Source: Candidatus Nanopelagicales bacterium
GTDB lineage: Bacteria > Actinomycetota > Actinomycetes > S36-B12 > UBA10799
Reading direction: 5' to 3'
Length of the DNA stretch: 5,468 nucleotides
NCBI GenBank assembly: GCA_025455985.1
Contig: JALOLM010000200.1
Span: 1 to 5,468, forward strand
Positions 1 through 5,468 of this stretch are shown piece by piece (position 1 is the first letter of the stretch; each line of letters opens with the position of its first letter). A program made the translations under genes and the position numbers. The notes beneath the pieces are model-generated. The model had not been told where the DNA came from, did no database searches, and saw only the letters and a program-made list of their open reading frames with translations.

Positions 1-2
1 TG

Positions 3-626
3 GTGCTGGCCGATACGTCCCCTGACGCGACCAAACCAGCACGGCTCGCTGTCGAGGACCTGGCCAGACAGCGGGCTATATGGCGGGCGCTGCCCGTACC
101 GCCAGCGCCACCCGGACGATCGTTCACGTATGCCGGTGCCGCGACGCGGCTCATGGGTCTGGCGATCGATCTCTTCGTGGTCGGCTACCTCAACACCGTT
201 CTGTTCTCGACCCTTGGCAGCCTGCTCGATTCGCTGTTCAGCGGAAACCCCCCGTCGTGGCTCGTGGGCACTCTGATTGTGGTGGCCGCCTCAGTCATCC
301 CGGTCTATCTGGGGTTCTGCTACTGGGCATTGGGCCGGTCTTTGGGCATGAGCATCGTGGGCATCCGCGTATGCACCCCGGACGGCCGGCGCCCCGGGTT
401 TCTCCGGGCGATGGTTCGTGCTGTCGTCGGCATGATCGGCCTGGTCTTCTGGCTGGTCACTGGCGTCGTGGGGCTCTTCGACACAAAGCGCCGTAGCCTG
501 CTCGATCGGCTGGTACATACCGAAGTGCGTTACTCGGTACCGGAGGCCCAACAACGACGACACGTCCGGGAAGCGGTCCTGGAAGAACAGCAGAAGGCCG
601 TGGGGGGCGCGCAAGCGGCGGCATGA
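3..626 (+). CDS. RDD family integral membrane protein (start possibly just outside window)
   Basis: Polytopic membrane protein of the RDD family, whose members are generally of unknown function; some have been linked to ion or osmotic stress transport, but nothing here shows a substrate. The family pattern is visible: an Arg and an Asp in and beside the first hydrophobic helix (R49 and D56 in RLMGLAIDLF), then LGRSLGMSIVGIRV at about 110-123 with the usual basic turn and TPDGR, and the late Asp in SLLDRLVHTEV (about 165-175). Hydrophobic segments lie near 51-71, 86-108 and 136-158. The N-terminal 40 residues are Pro/Ala-rich and cytosolic-looking; the C-terminal 30 are charged and Gln/Ala-rich. 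The first in-window start is GTG at 3, but the preceding in-frame codon is NTG with its first base outside the window, so the true start may be that codon or further upstream. The gene converges on the nucleotidyltransferase gene and is overlapped antisense by its frameshifted extension. Confidence 0.85.
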   Translation: MLADTSPDATKPARLAVEDLARQRAIWRALPVPPAPPGRSFTYAGAATRLMGLAIDLFVVGYLNTVLFSTLGSLLDSLFSGNPPSWLVGTLIVVAASVIPVYLGFCYWALGRSLGMSIVGIRVCTPDGRRPGFLRAMVRAVVGMIGLVFWLVTGVVGLFDTKRRSLLDRLVHTEVRYSVPEAQQRRHVREAVLEEQQKAVGGAQAAA

Positions 627-1361
627 GCGCACCTGTGCCTTATCGACCCTCGGCCTCCTCCACCCTCGCCAGCAGTTCCCCGACACCCTCGCCAGCAGTT
701 CCCCGACGGCCCCGGCCACAGGATTGTCCAGCGGGCCGAGTGCACCGAGGATCGCCTCGGCGGCCGCTGGTGTGGCGTCGTAGCCCCCCGCCATGACCGA
801 CAGGTCAAGACCCCCGGACTCTGCCCGGCGCGCGGGGCTGAACGGGTCCTTGGCCCCCCGCAGTCGCAGGAGGTTATCCAAGGCCTCTCCCTGAATCATT
901 CGCAGGGCCGCCAGATGCTCACCTCGAAGCCAGCGGTGCAGACCCACGTACAGGTTGGACAGGATCTCATCAATCAGCCACCGCGCATCAGTCGCGCGGG
1001 GAACGTTGGCCGCGGGTGCCTGGAATCCGGGCGCCGCCCACACAACACGGCCGCGCTCGGCGGGTATGCCAGCCAGTTCTTCTTGGGTGAACACCGCAAA
1101 CTCGCAGAACACCCCTTCGACCAACGCCTTGTAGCCGTCCACGGTGTTGCGGTGCGTCCAGGTCACGTGCTCCCCCAACCAACTGAGGTCAGCAAGCAGC
1201 GCAGGTTTGTCGGCGGCGATCACGAAGAAGTCGAGGTCGGAGTGTTCGTCGAAGCGCGCGGTGTCCCTGCCTGCTGAGCCCAGTCCCAGAAGCGCAATCG
1301 ACCCGGGACGACGAGCCAACCGGGCCCCGATCTGGTCGAGCAGCCTCAGCGCGTGAGGCAC
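291..1361 (-). CDS. Nucleotidyltransferase-fold protein with a frameshifted, antisense-running C-terminus
   Basis: The N-terminal two thirds carry the DNA polymerase beta-like nucleotidyltransferase signature: GS at 28-29 in LLGLGSAGR, the metal-binding pair D42 and D44 in SDLDFFVI, and a plausible third acidic residue E87 in FCEFAV. A helical region follows (about 124-226). The acceptor substrate cannot be read from the sequence; small-molecule or tRNA/protein NMP transfer are family possibilities. The GTG start at 1361 shares its G with the peptidase stop (TAGTG), which suggests translational coupling. From residue 227 onward the sequence (SGNCWRGW and beyond, to 356) becomes Arg/Pro/Cys-rich and lies antisense to the RDD gene, so it does not look like real protein. 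Removing one copy of the 23-bp tandem repeat at 661-706 restores a frame ending ELLARVEEAEGR and a TAA at 640-642, giving 232 residues and a stop just 13 bases from the RDD stop. The open frame as read ends at 291. The core should fold, but the product is either extended by about 130 nonsense residues or the duplication is a sequence error. Confidence 0.75.
   Translation of the reverse strand: MPHALRLLDQIGARLARRPGSIALLGLGSAGRDTARFDEHSDLDFFVIAADKPALLADLSWLGEHVTWTHRNTVDGYKALVEGVFCEFAVFTQEELAGIPAERGRVVWAAPGFQAPAANVPRATDARWLIDEILSNLYVGLHRWLRGEHLAALRMIQGEALDNLLRLRGAKDPFSPARRAESGGLDLSVMAGGYDATPAAAEAILGALGPLDNPVAGAVGELLARVSGNCWRGWRRPRVDKAQVRSCRRLRAPHGLLLFFQDRFPDVSSLLGLRYRVTHFGMYQPIEQATALCVEEPHDASDQPEDQADHADDSTNHRPEKPGAPAVRGAYADAHDAHAQRPAQCPVAEPQIDRDD
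661..706. repeat. Exact 23-bp tandem duplication (two copies) causing a frameshift
   Basis: Bases 661-683 and 684-706 are identical, beginning CACCCTCGCC and ending TTCCCCGA. The unit is 23 bases, not a multiple of three, so one copy is an insertion that shifts the reading frame of the minus-strand nucleotidyltransferase near residue 227. The pattern fits replication slippage or an assembly/read artefact. The copies show no divergence, so the event is recent or not real. Confidence 0.95.
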
Positions 1362-2656
1362 TACGCGTTCCGCAGAAAGCGGTCAAGGACGCGCGTTCCG
1401 AACTCCAGTGATTCGATCGGAACCCGCTCATCGATGCCGTGGAACAGGGCGCTGAAATCGAGATCCGGAGGCAGTTGCAGGGGCGCGAACCCGTAACAGC
1501 GGATACCCAGGCGGCTGAGAGCTTTGGCATCCGTGCCGCCGGACAATGTGTACGGCACGGGGATGGCGTGGGAGTCCTCCGCCTGCAGCGCGGCCGTCAT
1601 CACCCCGACCAGCCCATCATCGAACGAGGTCTCGACGCTGATGTCCTTCACCTCGGCCTCATAGGTCACACCCGGTTCCAGCAGCGCGTCGAACTGCTCG
1701 AAGAAGTCCTGTTCCAGACCGGGCAGGAACCGCGCATCGATGACCGCCTCGGCTTCACCGGGAATGACGTTGCTCTTGTATCCGGCGTCCAGGATGGTCG
1801 GGTTGGCTGTATGCCGCAATGTCGCCCCAATCATTCGGGCCATTGGACCCAACTCGTGCAGTGACGCTTCCGGGTCATCAGGCGAGTAGTCGATGTCCGC
1901 TGCATCGCACACCGCCTCCAGGAAGCGGGCGACGGTCGGCGTCAGTTGCACTGGGAAACGATGCTCGCCGATGCGGGTCACGGTCTTCGCCAACCGTGTG
2001 ACGGCGTTGTCGTCAGCGATCAAGGATCCGTGACCTGCCGTTCCTGTCGCTCGCAACCGCAGCCACGCAAGGCCCTTCTGAGCGGTCTCGATCATGTAGA
2101 GGCGTTTGTGGTTGGCCAGTTCCACTGAGAAACCACCAACCTCGCCGATGCCCTCACTCACCCCCGCAAGCAGGTCGGGCCGGTTGTCGACGACCCAGTG
2201 CGCGCCATGCTGGCCACCAGCCTCCTCATCAGGCAGGAACAACAGCAAAACGTCGCGCCGCGGCTTGATCTGCTGCATCTGCCACTGTTGAACGACGGTG
2301 AGGATCATGGCATCCATGTCCTTCATGTCCACGGCGCCCCGGCCCCAAACCATCCCGTCGTCGATGGTCCCTTCAAAGGCCGGCACCGACCAGTCCGACG
2401 CGATTGCCGGCACCACGTCGGTGTGCGCGTGGACCACGAGAGCTGGTGCGGTGGGGTCCTGCCCTGGGATACGGCAGGCCACGACCTGGCGGGTGGACGA
2501 AGTGGTGGAGAACCTCTCGGGTTCAAGACCTGCGCCCTGCAGGAACGCTTCGACGTATTCAGCGGCTGGGGCCTCTCCCGGCCCGGTGCCGTCTCCGTAG
2601 TTCGAGGTGTCCAAGCGGATGAGTTCGGCGCAGACACGGGCTACAGGCGAGGTCAT
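1361..2656 (-). CDS. M20/M25/M40 family metallopeptidase (zinc hydrolase)
   Basis: A 431-residue cytosolic amidohydrolase/dipeptidase of the M20 family (ArgE/DapE/CPG2/carboxypeptidase type). No signal peptide is seen. Motifs in order: HAHTDVVP with metal ligands H78 and D80; WGRGAVDMKD with the bridging D110; PDEEAGG with the catalytic/metal Glu pair E144-E145; TAGHGS with H209 in the dimerisation/lid domain; VIDARFLPG near 305-313; SGGTDAK near 372-378; and FHGIDERV with the last metal ligand H406. Length is normal for the family. ATG at 2656 (MTSPVARVCAELIRLDTSN) is chosen because homologous sequence starts here; a frame open to 2785 would add 43 low-complexity residues overlapping thpR. 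The upstream ribosome site is weak (GTGAAG). The exact substrate is not visible; members of this subgroup are often annotated only as M20 hydrolases. It is the first gene of a minus-strand pair with the nucleotidyltransferase. Confidence 0.93.
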   Translation of the reverse strand: MTSPVARVCAELIRLDTSNYGDGTGPGEAPAAEYVEAFLQGAGLEPERFSTTSSTRQVVACRIPGQDPTAPALVVHAHTDVVPAIASDWSVPAFEGTIDDGMVWGRGAVDMKDMDAMILTVVQQWQMQQIKPRRDVLLLFLPDEEAGGQHGAHWVVDNRPDLLAGVSEGIGEVGGFSVELANHKRLYMIETAQKGLAWLRLRATGTAGHGSLIADDNAVTRLAKTVTRIGEHRFPVQLTPTVARFLEAVCDAADIDYSPDDPEASLHELGPMARMIGATLRHTANPTILDAGYKSNVIPGEAEAVIDARFLPGLEQDFFEQFDALLEPGVTYEAEVKDISVETSFDDGLVGVMTAALQAEDSHAIPVPYTLSGGTDAKALSRLGIRCYGFAPLQLPPDLDFSALFHGIDERVPIESLEFGTRVLDRFLRNA

Positions 2657-2700
2657 GGCTTCACTGTGCCATTGGGAGGCCGGTGGTGGACAGTGGACGG

Positions 2701-3216
2701 ATGAGCGAGCGACTGTTCGTGGCACTCTGGCCGCCCCAGCACGTTGTCGCCATGGTGGACACGGCCGTGAGGCCGGTGCGGGCACAGCATCAGCAACTGA
2801 AGTGGCAGCCGCCTGAGCGATGGCACATCACGTTGGCTTTCCTCGGGGAGCGCACATCTGCCAAGGAGATTCGGCGGTTCGGGTCGATTGAACCGCACGC
2901 AGCCGAGCCGGTTGCGCTGCATGGCTCGGGACGGTTCGGCCCGGTGCTCTGGATTGGGGTCGAATGCGGACTGTGGCTAAGTGATCTGGCTCGCGAATGC
3001 CAGCGCGTCATGGATGCGGCCGACCGGCGCTTCCACCCCCACCTCACGGTGGCGCGCGCCCGGTCCGTTGCGGCTCGGCACGAACTGGGATCTGCTTCGG
3101 CGGATCTAGCCGGGTTCCACTCCCCCGATTGGACGCCGACAGAGGTAACGCTGGTGCGATCCACCACGGGCCCGAAGCCAACATATGAAGTGGTGGCCCG
3201 CACCGCCTTGCCGTGA
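2701..3216 (+). CDS. thpR: RNA 2',3'-cyclic phosphodiesterase ThpR (LigT/2H family)
   Basis: A 171-residue soluble protein of the 2H phosphoesterase superfamily (ThpR, formerly LigT, '2'-5' RNA ligase'). The family hydrolyses 2',3'-cyclic phosphate RNA ends to 2'-phosphomonoesters and can join tRNA halves through 2'-5' bonds in vitro. It opens with the typical MSERLFVALWPP. Both H-x-T/S motifs are present: HITL with H42 and HLTV with H114 (in FHPHLTVARAR), which supply the two catalytic histidines. The C-terminal strand pair VTLVRSTTGPKPTYEVVART is also typical. ATG at 2701 is preferred to the in-frame GTG at 2683 because conserved sequence begins at MSERLF; the ribosome site is weak (GGAC). 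It is divergent from the peptidase gene, with 44 bases between starts, and lies 43 bases upstream of a tRNA-Leu with no terminator between. Confidence 0.93.
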   Translation: MSERLFVALWPPQHVVAMVDTAVRPVRAQHQQLKWQPPERWHITLAFLGERTSAKEIRRFGSIEPHAAEPVALHGSGRFGPVLWIGVECGLWLSDLARECQRVMDAADRRFHPHLTVARARSVAARHELGSASADLAGFHSPDWTPTEVTLVRSTTGPKPTYEVVARTALP

Positions 3217-3259
3217 ACCGACCGCGAAAGCGCGCTTGCTACTCTTGTATCCGACCCAA

Positions 3260-3345
3260 GTCCGGGTGGCGGAATAGGCAGACGCGCTAGCTTGAGGTGC
3301 TAGTGCCTTTAACAGGGCGTGGGGGTTCAAATCCCCCCTCGGACA
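3260..3345 (+). tRNA. tRNA-Leu, anticodon GAG (reads CUC/CUU)
   Basis: An 86-base class II tRNA. The acceptor stem pairs GTCCGGG (3260-3266) with CTCGGAC (3338-3344), including one G-U pair, and the discriminator is A3345 as expected for leucine. The anticodon stem CTAGC/GCTAG (3287-3291, 3299-3303) closes the loop TTGAGGT, with anticodon GAG at 3294-3296. A long variable arm lies at 3304-3320, and the T arm is GGGGG-TTCAAAT-CCCCC (3321-3337). CCA is not encoded (CAC follows). A TANNNT-type -10 candidate, TACTCT at 3240-3245, lies upstream but I find no good -35 partner, so the tRNA may have its own weak promoter or be read through from thpR. Confidence 0.97.
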
Positions 3346-3350
3346 CACTC

Positions 3351-3380
3351 AGCCCCCACGAAAGGATCTTCGTGGGGGCT
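3351..3380. terminator. Bidirectional hairpin terminator between tRNA-Leu and convergent gene
   Basis: A perfect 12-bp inverted repeat: AGCCCCCACGAA (3351-3362), a 6-base loop (3363-3368), then TTCGTGGGGGCT (3369-3380). It starts 5 bases after the tRNA end and lies 55 bases beyond the stop of the convergent secreted-protein gene. No T-run follows on either strand, as is common for actinobacterial hairpin terminators. The rest of the interval to 3435 shows no other structure. Confidence 0.8.
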
Positions 3381-3435
3381 TCGGTCTACCGACTGTCTAC
3401 TGCAGCTTCCCGCCAGCCGACCGCGCGAGCGGGTC

Positions 3436-4698
3436 TCAGCCGCCCCCACCGCCGACCCACGGGATGGGGTACACGAACTGCCATCCGCCCGGGAAGGACG
3501 GCATGGTCCCCATGTTCTGCGGCCAGCCGTCGAACGTCTGCACGTTGGGCAGATCGTCCTGTAGTTCCGCTGCCACTTCCTCGGCGGCCTCCCCTGCAGC
3601 CTCTGCCACGTCCGCCCCGGCTTCGACACCTTCGGCCACTGCAGCGGCTCCGTCGGCCAGAGCGGGCAGATCCGCACCGCCGGTCACAATGGTGACCGCC
3701 ACGATTACCGCGATGATCAGGACCGCCGCCAGCACCTCGAGGACGATCGCCCAAGGGCCTTGGTCGGCGAAGAACTCCTCGAACGACGTGAGCATTTCAA
3801 AAGTGCAGGTACTGCCATCAGGCCACTCTGTCGTTCCTTTGTAGCCGAACGTCTGGTTCTCGAAGATGACGATGGCGACCTCACCGACTCCCATGGTGGG
3901 TTGTGGTGACTTTGCACACGGCTTGTCGCCGCCGTTGCCGTCGTACTTGTAGGTGTAGTCGATGCCGGCCTCTTCGCCCTCCAGCGTGTAGCCGGTGGCG
4001 ATGTTCGCGGCCGGGTCACCCAGCACGGCCAGCAGCATCTCCTCATCGTTGAAGGTCATGGGCGATGTGGAGGCCGATGCCCCGGTTGCCGAGTCCCCGT
4101 TGCTCAGAGTCAACTCCAGATTGCGGCCCGTGTCGTTGGCGAAGATGTAGGCGTACCCCCACGCGCCGGCCGTCGTGGCGGTGGACTGTGAGGTGATTGA
4201 CCCGTTCGCCGCTGACAAGGACGAACTGGGCGTCTGCAGGCCGACCTTGGCCCGGTACACGTGAGCACCCCAACTGACCTTCCGCTTGACAGTGAAACTC
4301 CCGTTCTGAGTCACCGTCTTGATCGTCTTCCAACGACCTTTGGTCTTGCGGACAATGCCGAACTGTCCGCCGCCCTGCAGCTCTTGGATCTTCACCGTCT
4401 TGCTGGCATCTTGCCGACGGACGGTCCCCTTGAGAACGATGGTGTCTCCGGCCGCCACCCGGGTGAACTTCTTCTTAGCCAAACTCAGGGTCACGCAGTC
4501 ACCCTTGTTTGAGGGCTTGCTGTCCTTGGGGGAAGGGTCGCACGCCTCGCCCGCGAGCTTCGCCGCTCCATGCAGGGTCACGGCGGGCGCGAGCGGTTCC
4601 GGACTGGTCTGCGCCTGTGCTGGCAATGACGACATGACGACCGCCGCAGAGACGGGCATCGCCAGGCAATACTTCAGCCAGCGCAGTGACACTCTCAT
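3436..4698 (-). CDS. Secreted or membrane-anchored protein with basic Ig-like domain, one TM segment and acidic tail; function unknown
   Basis: A 420-residue protein I do not recognise by name. Residues 1-29 form a Sec signal peptide (RVSLRWLKY, hydrophobic core, LPAQA before Q30). Residues about 75-155 resemble the beta-sandwich/Ig-like repeats of actinobacterial secreted proteins (AAGDTIVLKGTV, GRWKTIKTVTQNGSFTVKRKV, ending in HVYRAKV); this part is very basic (20 Lys/Arg against 3 Asp/Glu in 75-152). Residues about 180-300 are a separate, probably beta-rich region (YIFANDTGRNLELTLSNG). Cysteines at 53/68 and 261/298 could form two disulfides. A hydrophobic segment lies at about 315-339, then an Ala/Glu-rich likely helix (348-382) and a Trp/Pro/Gly tail ending in five Gly. 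From residue 288 to the end there is no Lys, Arg or His. ATG at 4698 has a strong GGAGGT ribosome site 5 bases upstream (4709-4704). It is a single gene between a convergent tRNA and a divergent DUF554 gene. Envelope-linked adhesion or sensing is only a guess. Confidence 0.82.
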   Translation of the reverse strand: MRVSLRWLKYCLAMPVSAAVVMSSLPAQAQTSPEPLAPAVTLHGAAKLAGEACDPSPKDSKPSNKGDCVTLSLAKKKFTRVAAGDTIVLKGTVRRQDASKTVKIQELQGGGQFGIVRKTKGRWKTIKTVTQNGSFTVKRKVSWGAHVYRAKVGLQTPSSSLSAANGSITSQSTATTAGAWGYAYIFANDTGRNLELTLSNGDSATGASASTSPMTFNDEEMLLAVLGDPAANIATGYTLEGEEAGIDYTYKYDGNGGDKPCAKSPQPTMGVGEVAIVIFENQTFGYKGTTEWPDGSTCTFEMLTSFEEFFADQGPWAIVLEVLAAVLIIAVIVAVTIVTGGADLPALADGAAAVAEGVEAGADVAEAAGEAAEEVAAELQDDLPNVQTFDGWPQNMGTMPSFPGGWQFVYPIPWVGGGGG

Positions 4699-4703
4699 CG
4701 CAA

Positions 4704-4720
4704 ACCTCCATCCGGGAGGT
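4704..4720 (-). promoter_or_regulatory. Inverted repeat that buries the Shine-Dalgarno of the secreted-protein gene
   Basis: On the minus-strand transcript the order is ACCUCC (4720-4715), a 5-base loop CGGAU, then GGAGGU (4709-4704), 5 bases before the AUG at 4698. The six-base stem is perfect and its 3' arm is the entire Shine-Dalgarno sequence, so folding would block ribosome entry. The sequence shows the complementarity directly; a regulatory role is inference and depends on the transcript starting upstream of 4720. Confidence 0.45.
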
Positions 4721-4723
4721 CAG

Positions 4724-4753
4724 ACGCTACTGCCAGTTCAGCGCCATGCGCAA
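4724..4753 (-). promoter_or_regulatory. Candidate sigma70-type promoter for the secreted-protein gene
   Basis: On the minus strand, TTGCGC (4753-4748) and TAGCGT (4729-4724) are separated by 18 bases and resemble -35 and -10 boxes (TTGACA/TANNNT). A start about 7 bases past the -10 would fall near 4717, giving a very short leader that would cut into the anti-Shine-Dalgarno arm at 4720-4715. So either this promoter or the hairpin is likely not used as drawn. Weak evidence. Confidence 0.25.
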
Positions 4754-4797
4754 TAGCGAAATAGGGCAACACTTAGGCTGCTTGCTGGAGGTTGCTG

Positions 4798-5468
4798 ATG
4801 TATGGGCTCGGCACGGTCATCAATGTGTGCGCGATTCTGGTCGGCGCCAGCATCGGTGTTCTCATCGGCCACCGCCTGCCGGAACGCACCCGGACAACAG
4901 TCACTGACGCTCTGGGGCTGGTGACCCTGGTCATAGGCGGCCTGAATATCGTGGCCCTTCGCGATGCAGCCTTCGTCGATGCCGTGGGGCAAGGAATCAC
5001 GCTGCTGGTTGTGCTCGCGGCTCTACTCTTCGGCGGGATCGCGGGATCCTTGCTGCGCCTGGAACAACGACTCGAGAGTGCTGGCGGATGGCTCCAGCGC
5101 AGACTGGCTCCCGGTGAAGCAAGTGGTGCTCGCGCGCGCTTCGTCGAGGGTTTCGTGGACTCGTCCCTGATCTTCTGTATTGGCCCGCTGGCCGTCCTCG
5201 GGGCGCTGAGCGACGGGCTGGGTGAAGGCATCGACGAGTTGGCGCTCAAGTCCGCCCTCGACGGTTTCGCGGCAATCGCATTCGCCGCCACTCTCGGATG
5301 GGGTGTTGCAGCCTCTGCCCTTTCGGTGGGGTTGTGGCAGGGATTGCTGACCGTGCTGGCCGTCCTGCTGGGCGACATCATGTCCGACGCTCTGGTCGCG
5401 GCACTCACAGCCACCGGCGGCGTGCTGCTGTTGGGCGTCGGACTACGACTCCTCTCGGTCAAGCCGGT
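4798..5468 (+). CDS. DUF554 family integral membrane protein (3' end beyond window)
   Basis: The frame is open from ATG 4798 to the window end, giving 223 complete codons; it is cut by the right edge and probably lacks only a short C-terminal stretch given the family length (about 225-240). The protein belongs to DUF554 (YqgA/YdfK-like), multi-helix inner-membrane proteins of unproven transport-like function. Hallmarks seen: MYGLGTVINVCAILVGASIG at the N-terminus, the Gly-rich second and third helices (GLVTLVIGGLNIV, LLFGGIAGSLL), the diagnostic block RFVEGFVDSSLIFCIGPLAVLGAL (about 114-137), LKSALDGFAAIAFAATLGWGV (about 150-170), and ATGGVLLLGVGLRLL near the end. The ribosome site GGAGG (4787-4791) lies 6 bases before the ATG. 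The gene diverges from the secreted-protein gene with 99 bases between starts. A TAGGCT at 4774-4779 could be a -10 but has no convincing -35. Confidence 0.93.
   Translation, partial: MYGLGTVINVCAILVGASIGVLIGHRLPERTRTTVTDALGLVTLVIGGLNIVALRDAAFVDAVGQGITLLVVLAALLFGGIAGSLLRLEQRLESAGGWLQRRLAPGEASGARARFVEGFVDSSLIFCIGPLAVLGALSDGLGEGIDELALKSALDGFAAIAFAATLGWGVAASALSVGLWQGLLTVLAVLLGDIMSDALVAALTATGGVLLLGVGLRLLSVKP

Noticed and set aside
2198..2704. Plus-strand open frame of 168 codons across the peptidase gene
   Set aside because: It is antisense to conserved M20 motifs, has no recognisable domain or good ribosome site, and is a shadow.
2657..2785. N-terminal extension of the M20 peptidase frame by 43 residues
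   Set aside because: It is Pro/Ala/Arg low-complexity, overlaps the divergent thpR start, and family similarity begins at the ATG at 2656.
3346..3348. Encoded CCA end of the tRNA
   Set aside because: The bases after the discriminator are CAC, so CCA must be added after transcription.
3297..3695. Plus-strand open frame of 132 codons starting inside the tRNA
   Set aside because: It begins within the tRNA-Leu, crosses the terminator hairpin and gives Arg/Pro-rich nonsense.
4741..4751. Short palindrome GCGCCATGCGC as an operator
   Set aside because: Four-base arms in GC-rich DNA are expected by chance and no second copy is seen nearby.
4773..5462. Minus-strand open frame of about 229 codons
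   Set aside because: The product is Ser/Pro/Arg/Thr-rich with no motif and lies fully antisense to the clear DUF554 gene, so it is a shadow of that gene's GC-biased codon use.
1..5468. CRISPR array, insertion sequence or defence/mobile system
   Set aside because: No spaced direct repeats, transposase or integrase motifs, or attachment-site duplication of the tRNA 3' end are visible in the window.

Overview
The window is GC-rich, gene-dense chromosomal DNA with strongly G/C-biased third codon positions. The gene complement fits an actinobacterium (high-GC Gram-positive): an RDD membrane protein, an M20 metallopeptidase, ThpR, a tRNA-Leu without an encoded CCA end, an actinobacterial-style secreted Ig-like protein, and a DUF554 protein. 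I cannot place it to genus. There is no insertion sequence, CRISPR array, phage module or rRNA. Apart from one broken gene end and one unrecognised secreted protein, this is an ordinary housekeeping stretch.

Layout. At the left edge, an RDD-family membrane protein (+, to 626) converges on a minus-strand pair. That pair is an M20-family metallopeptidase (2656 down to 1361) followed, with a one-base stop/start overlap, by a small nucleotidyltransferase-fold protein starting at 1361. The nucleotidyltransferase reading frame is disturbed at its 3' end by an exact 23-bp tandem duplication (661-706). The present frame therefore misses its apparent original stop at 640-642 and runs antisense through the RDD gene to 291. 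Divergent from the peptidase, 44 bp away, is thpR (2701-3216, +), then a tRNA-Leu(GAG) (3260-3345, +). A perfect 12-bp hairpin (3351-3380) separates the tRNA from a convergent gene for a secreted or membrane-anchored protein (4698 down to 3436). That protein has a signal peptide, a very basic Ig-like domain, a unique middle region, one hydrophobic segment and a long tail with no Lys, Arg or His. Divergent from it, a DUF554 membrane protein (4798 to beyond the window end) closes the window.

How they fit together. The only clear functional unit is the peptidase/nucleotidyltransferase pair, which looks translationally coupled. ThpR and the tRNA are on one strand with no terminator between them, but a functional link is speculative. 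The points most worth a second look are the frame-shifting tandem duplication, the Shine-Dalgarno-sequestering inverted repeat before the secreted-protein gene, and the unusual charge segregation of that protein. I do not see a convincing new multi-gene system.
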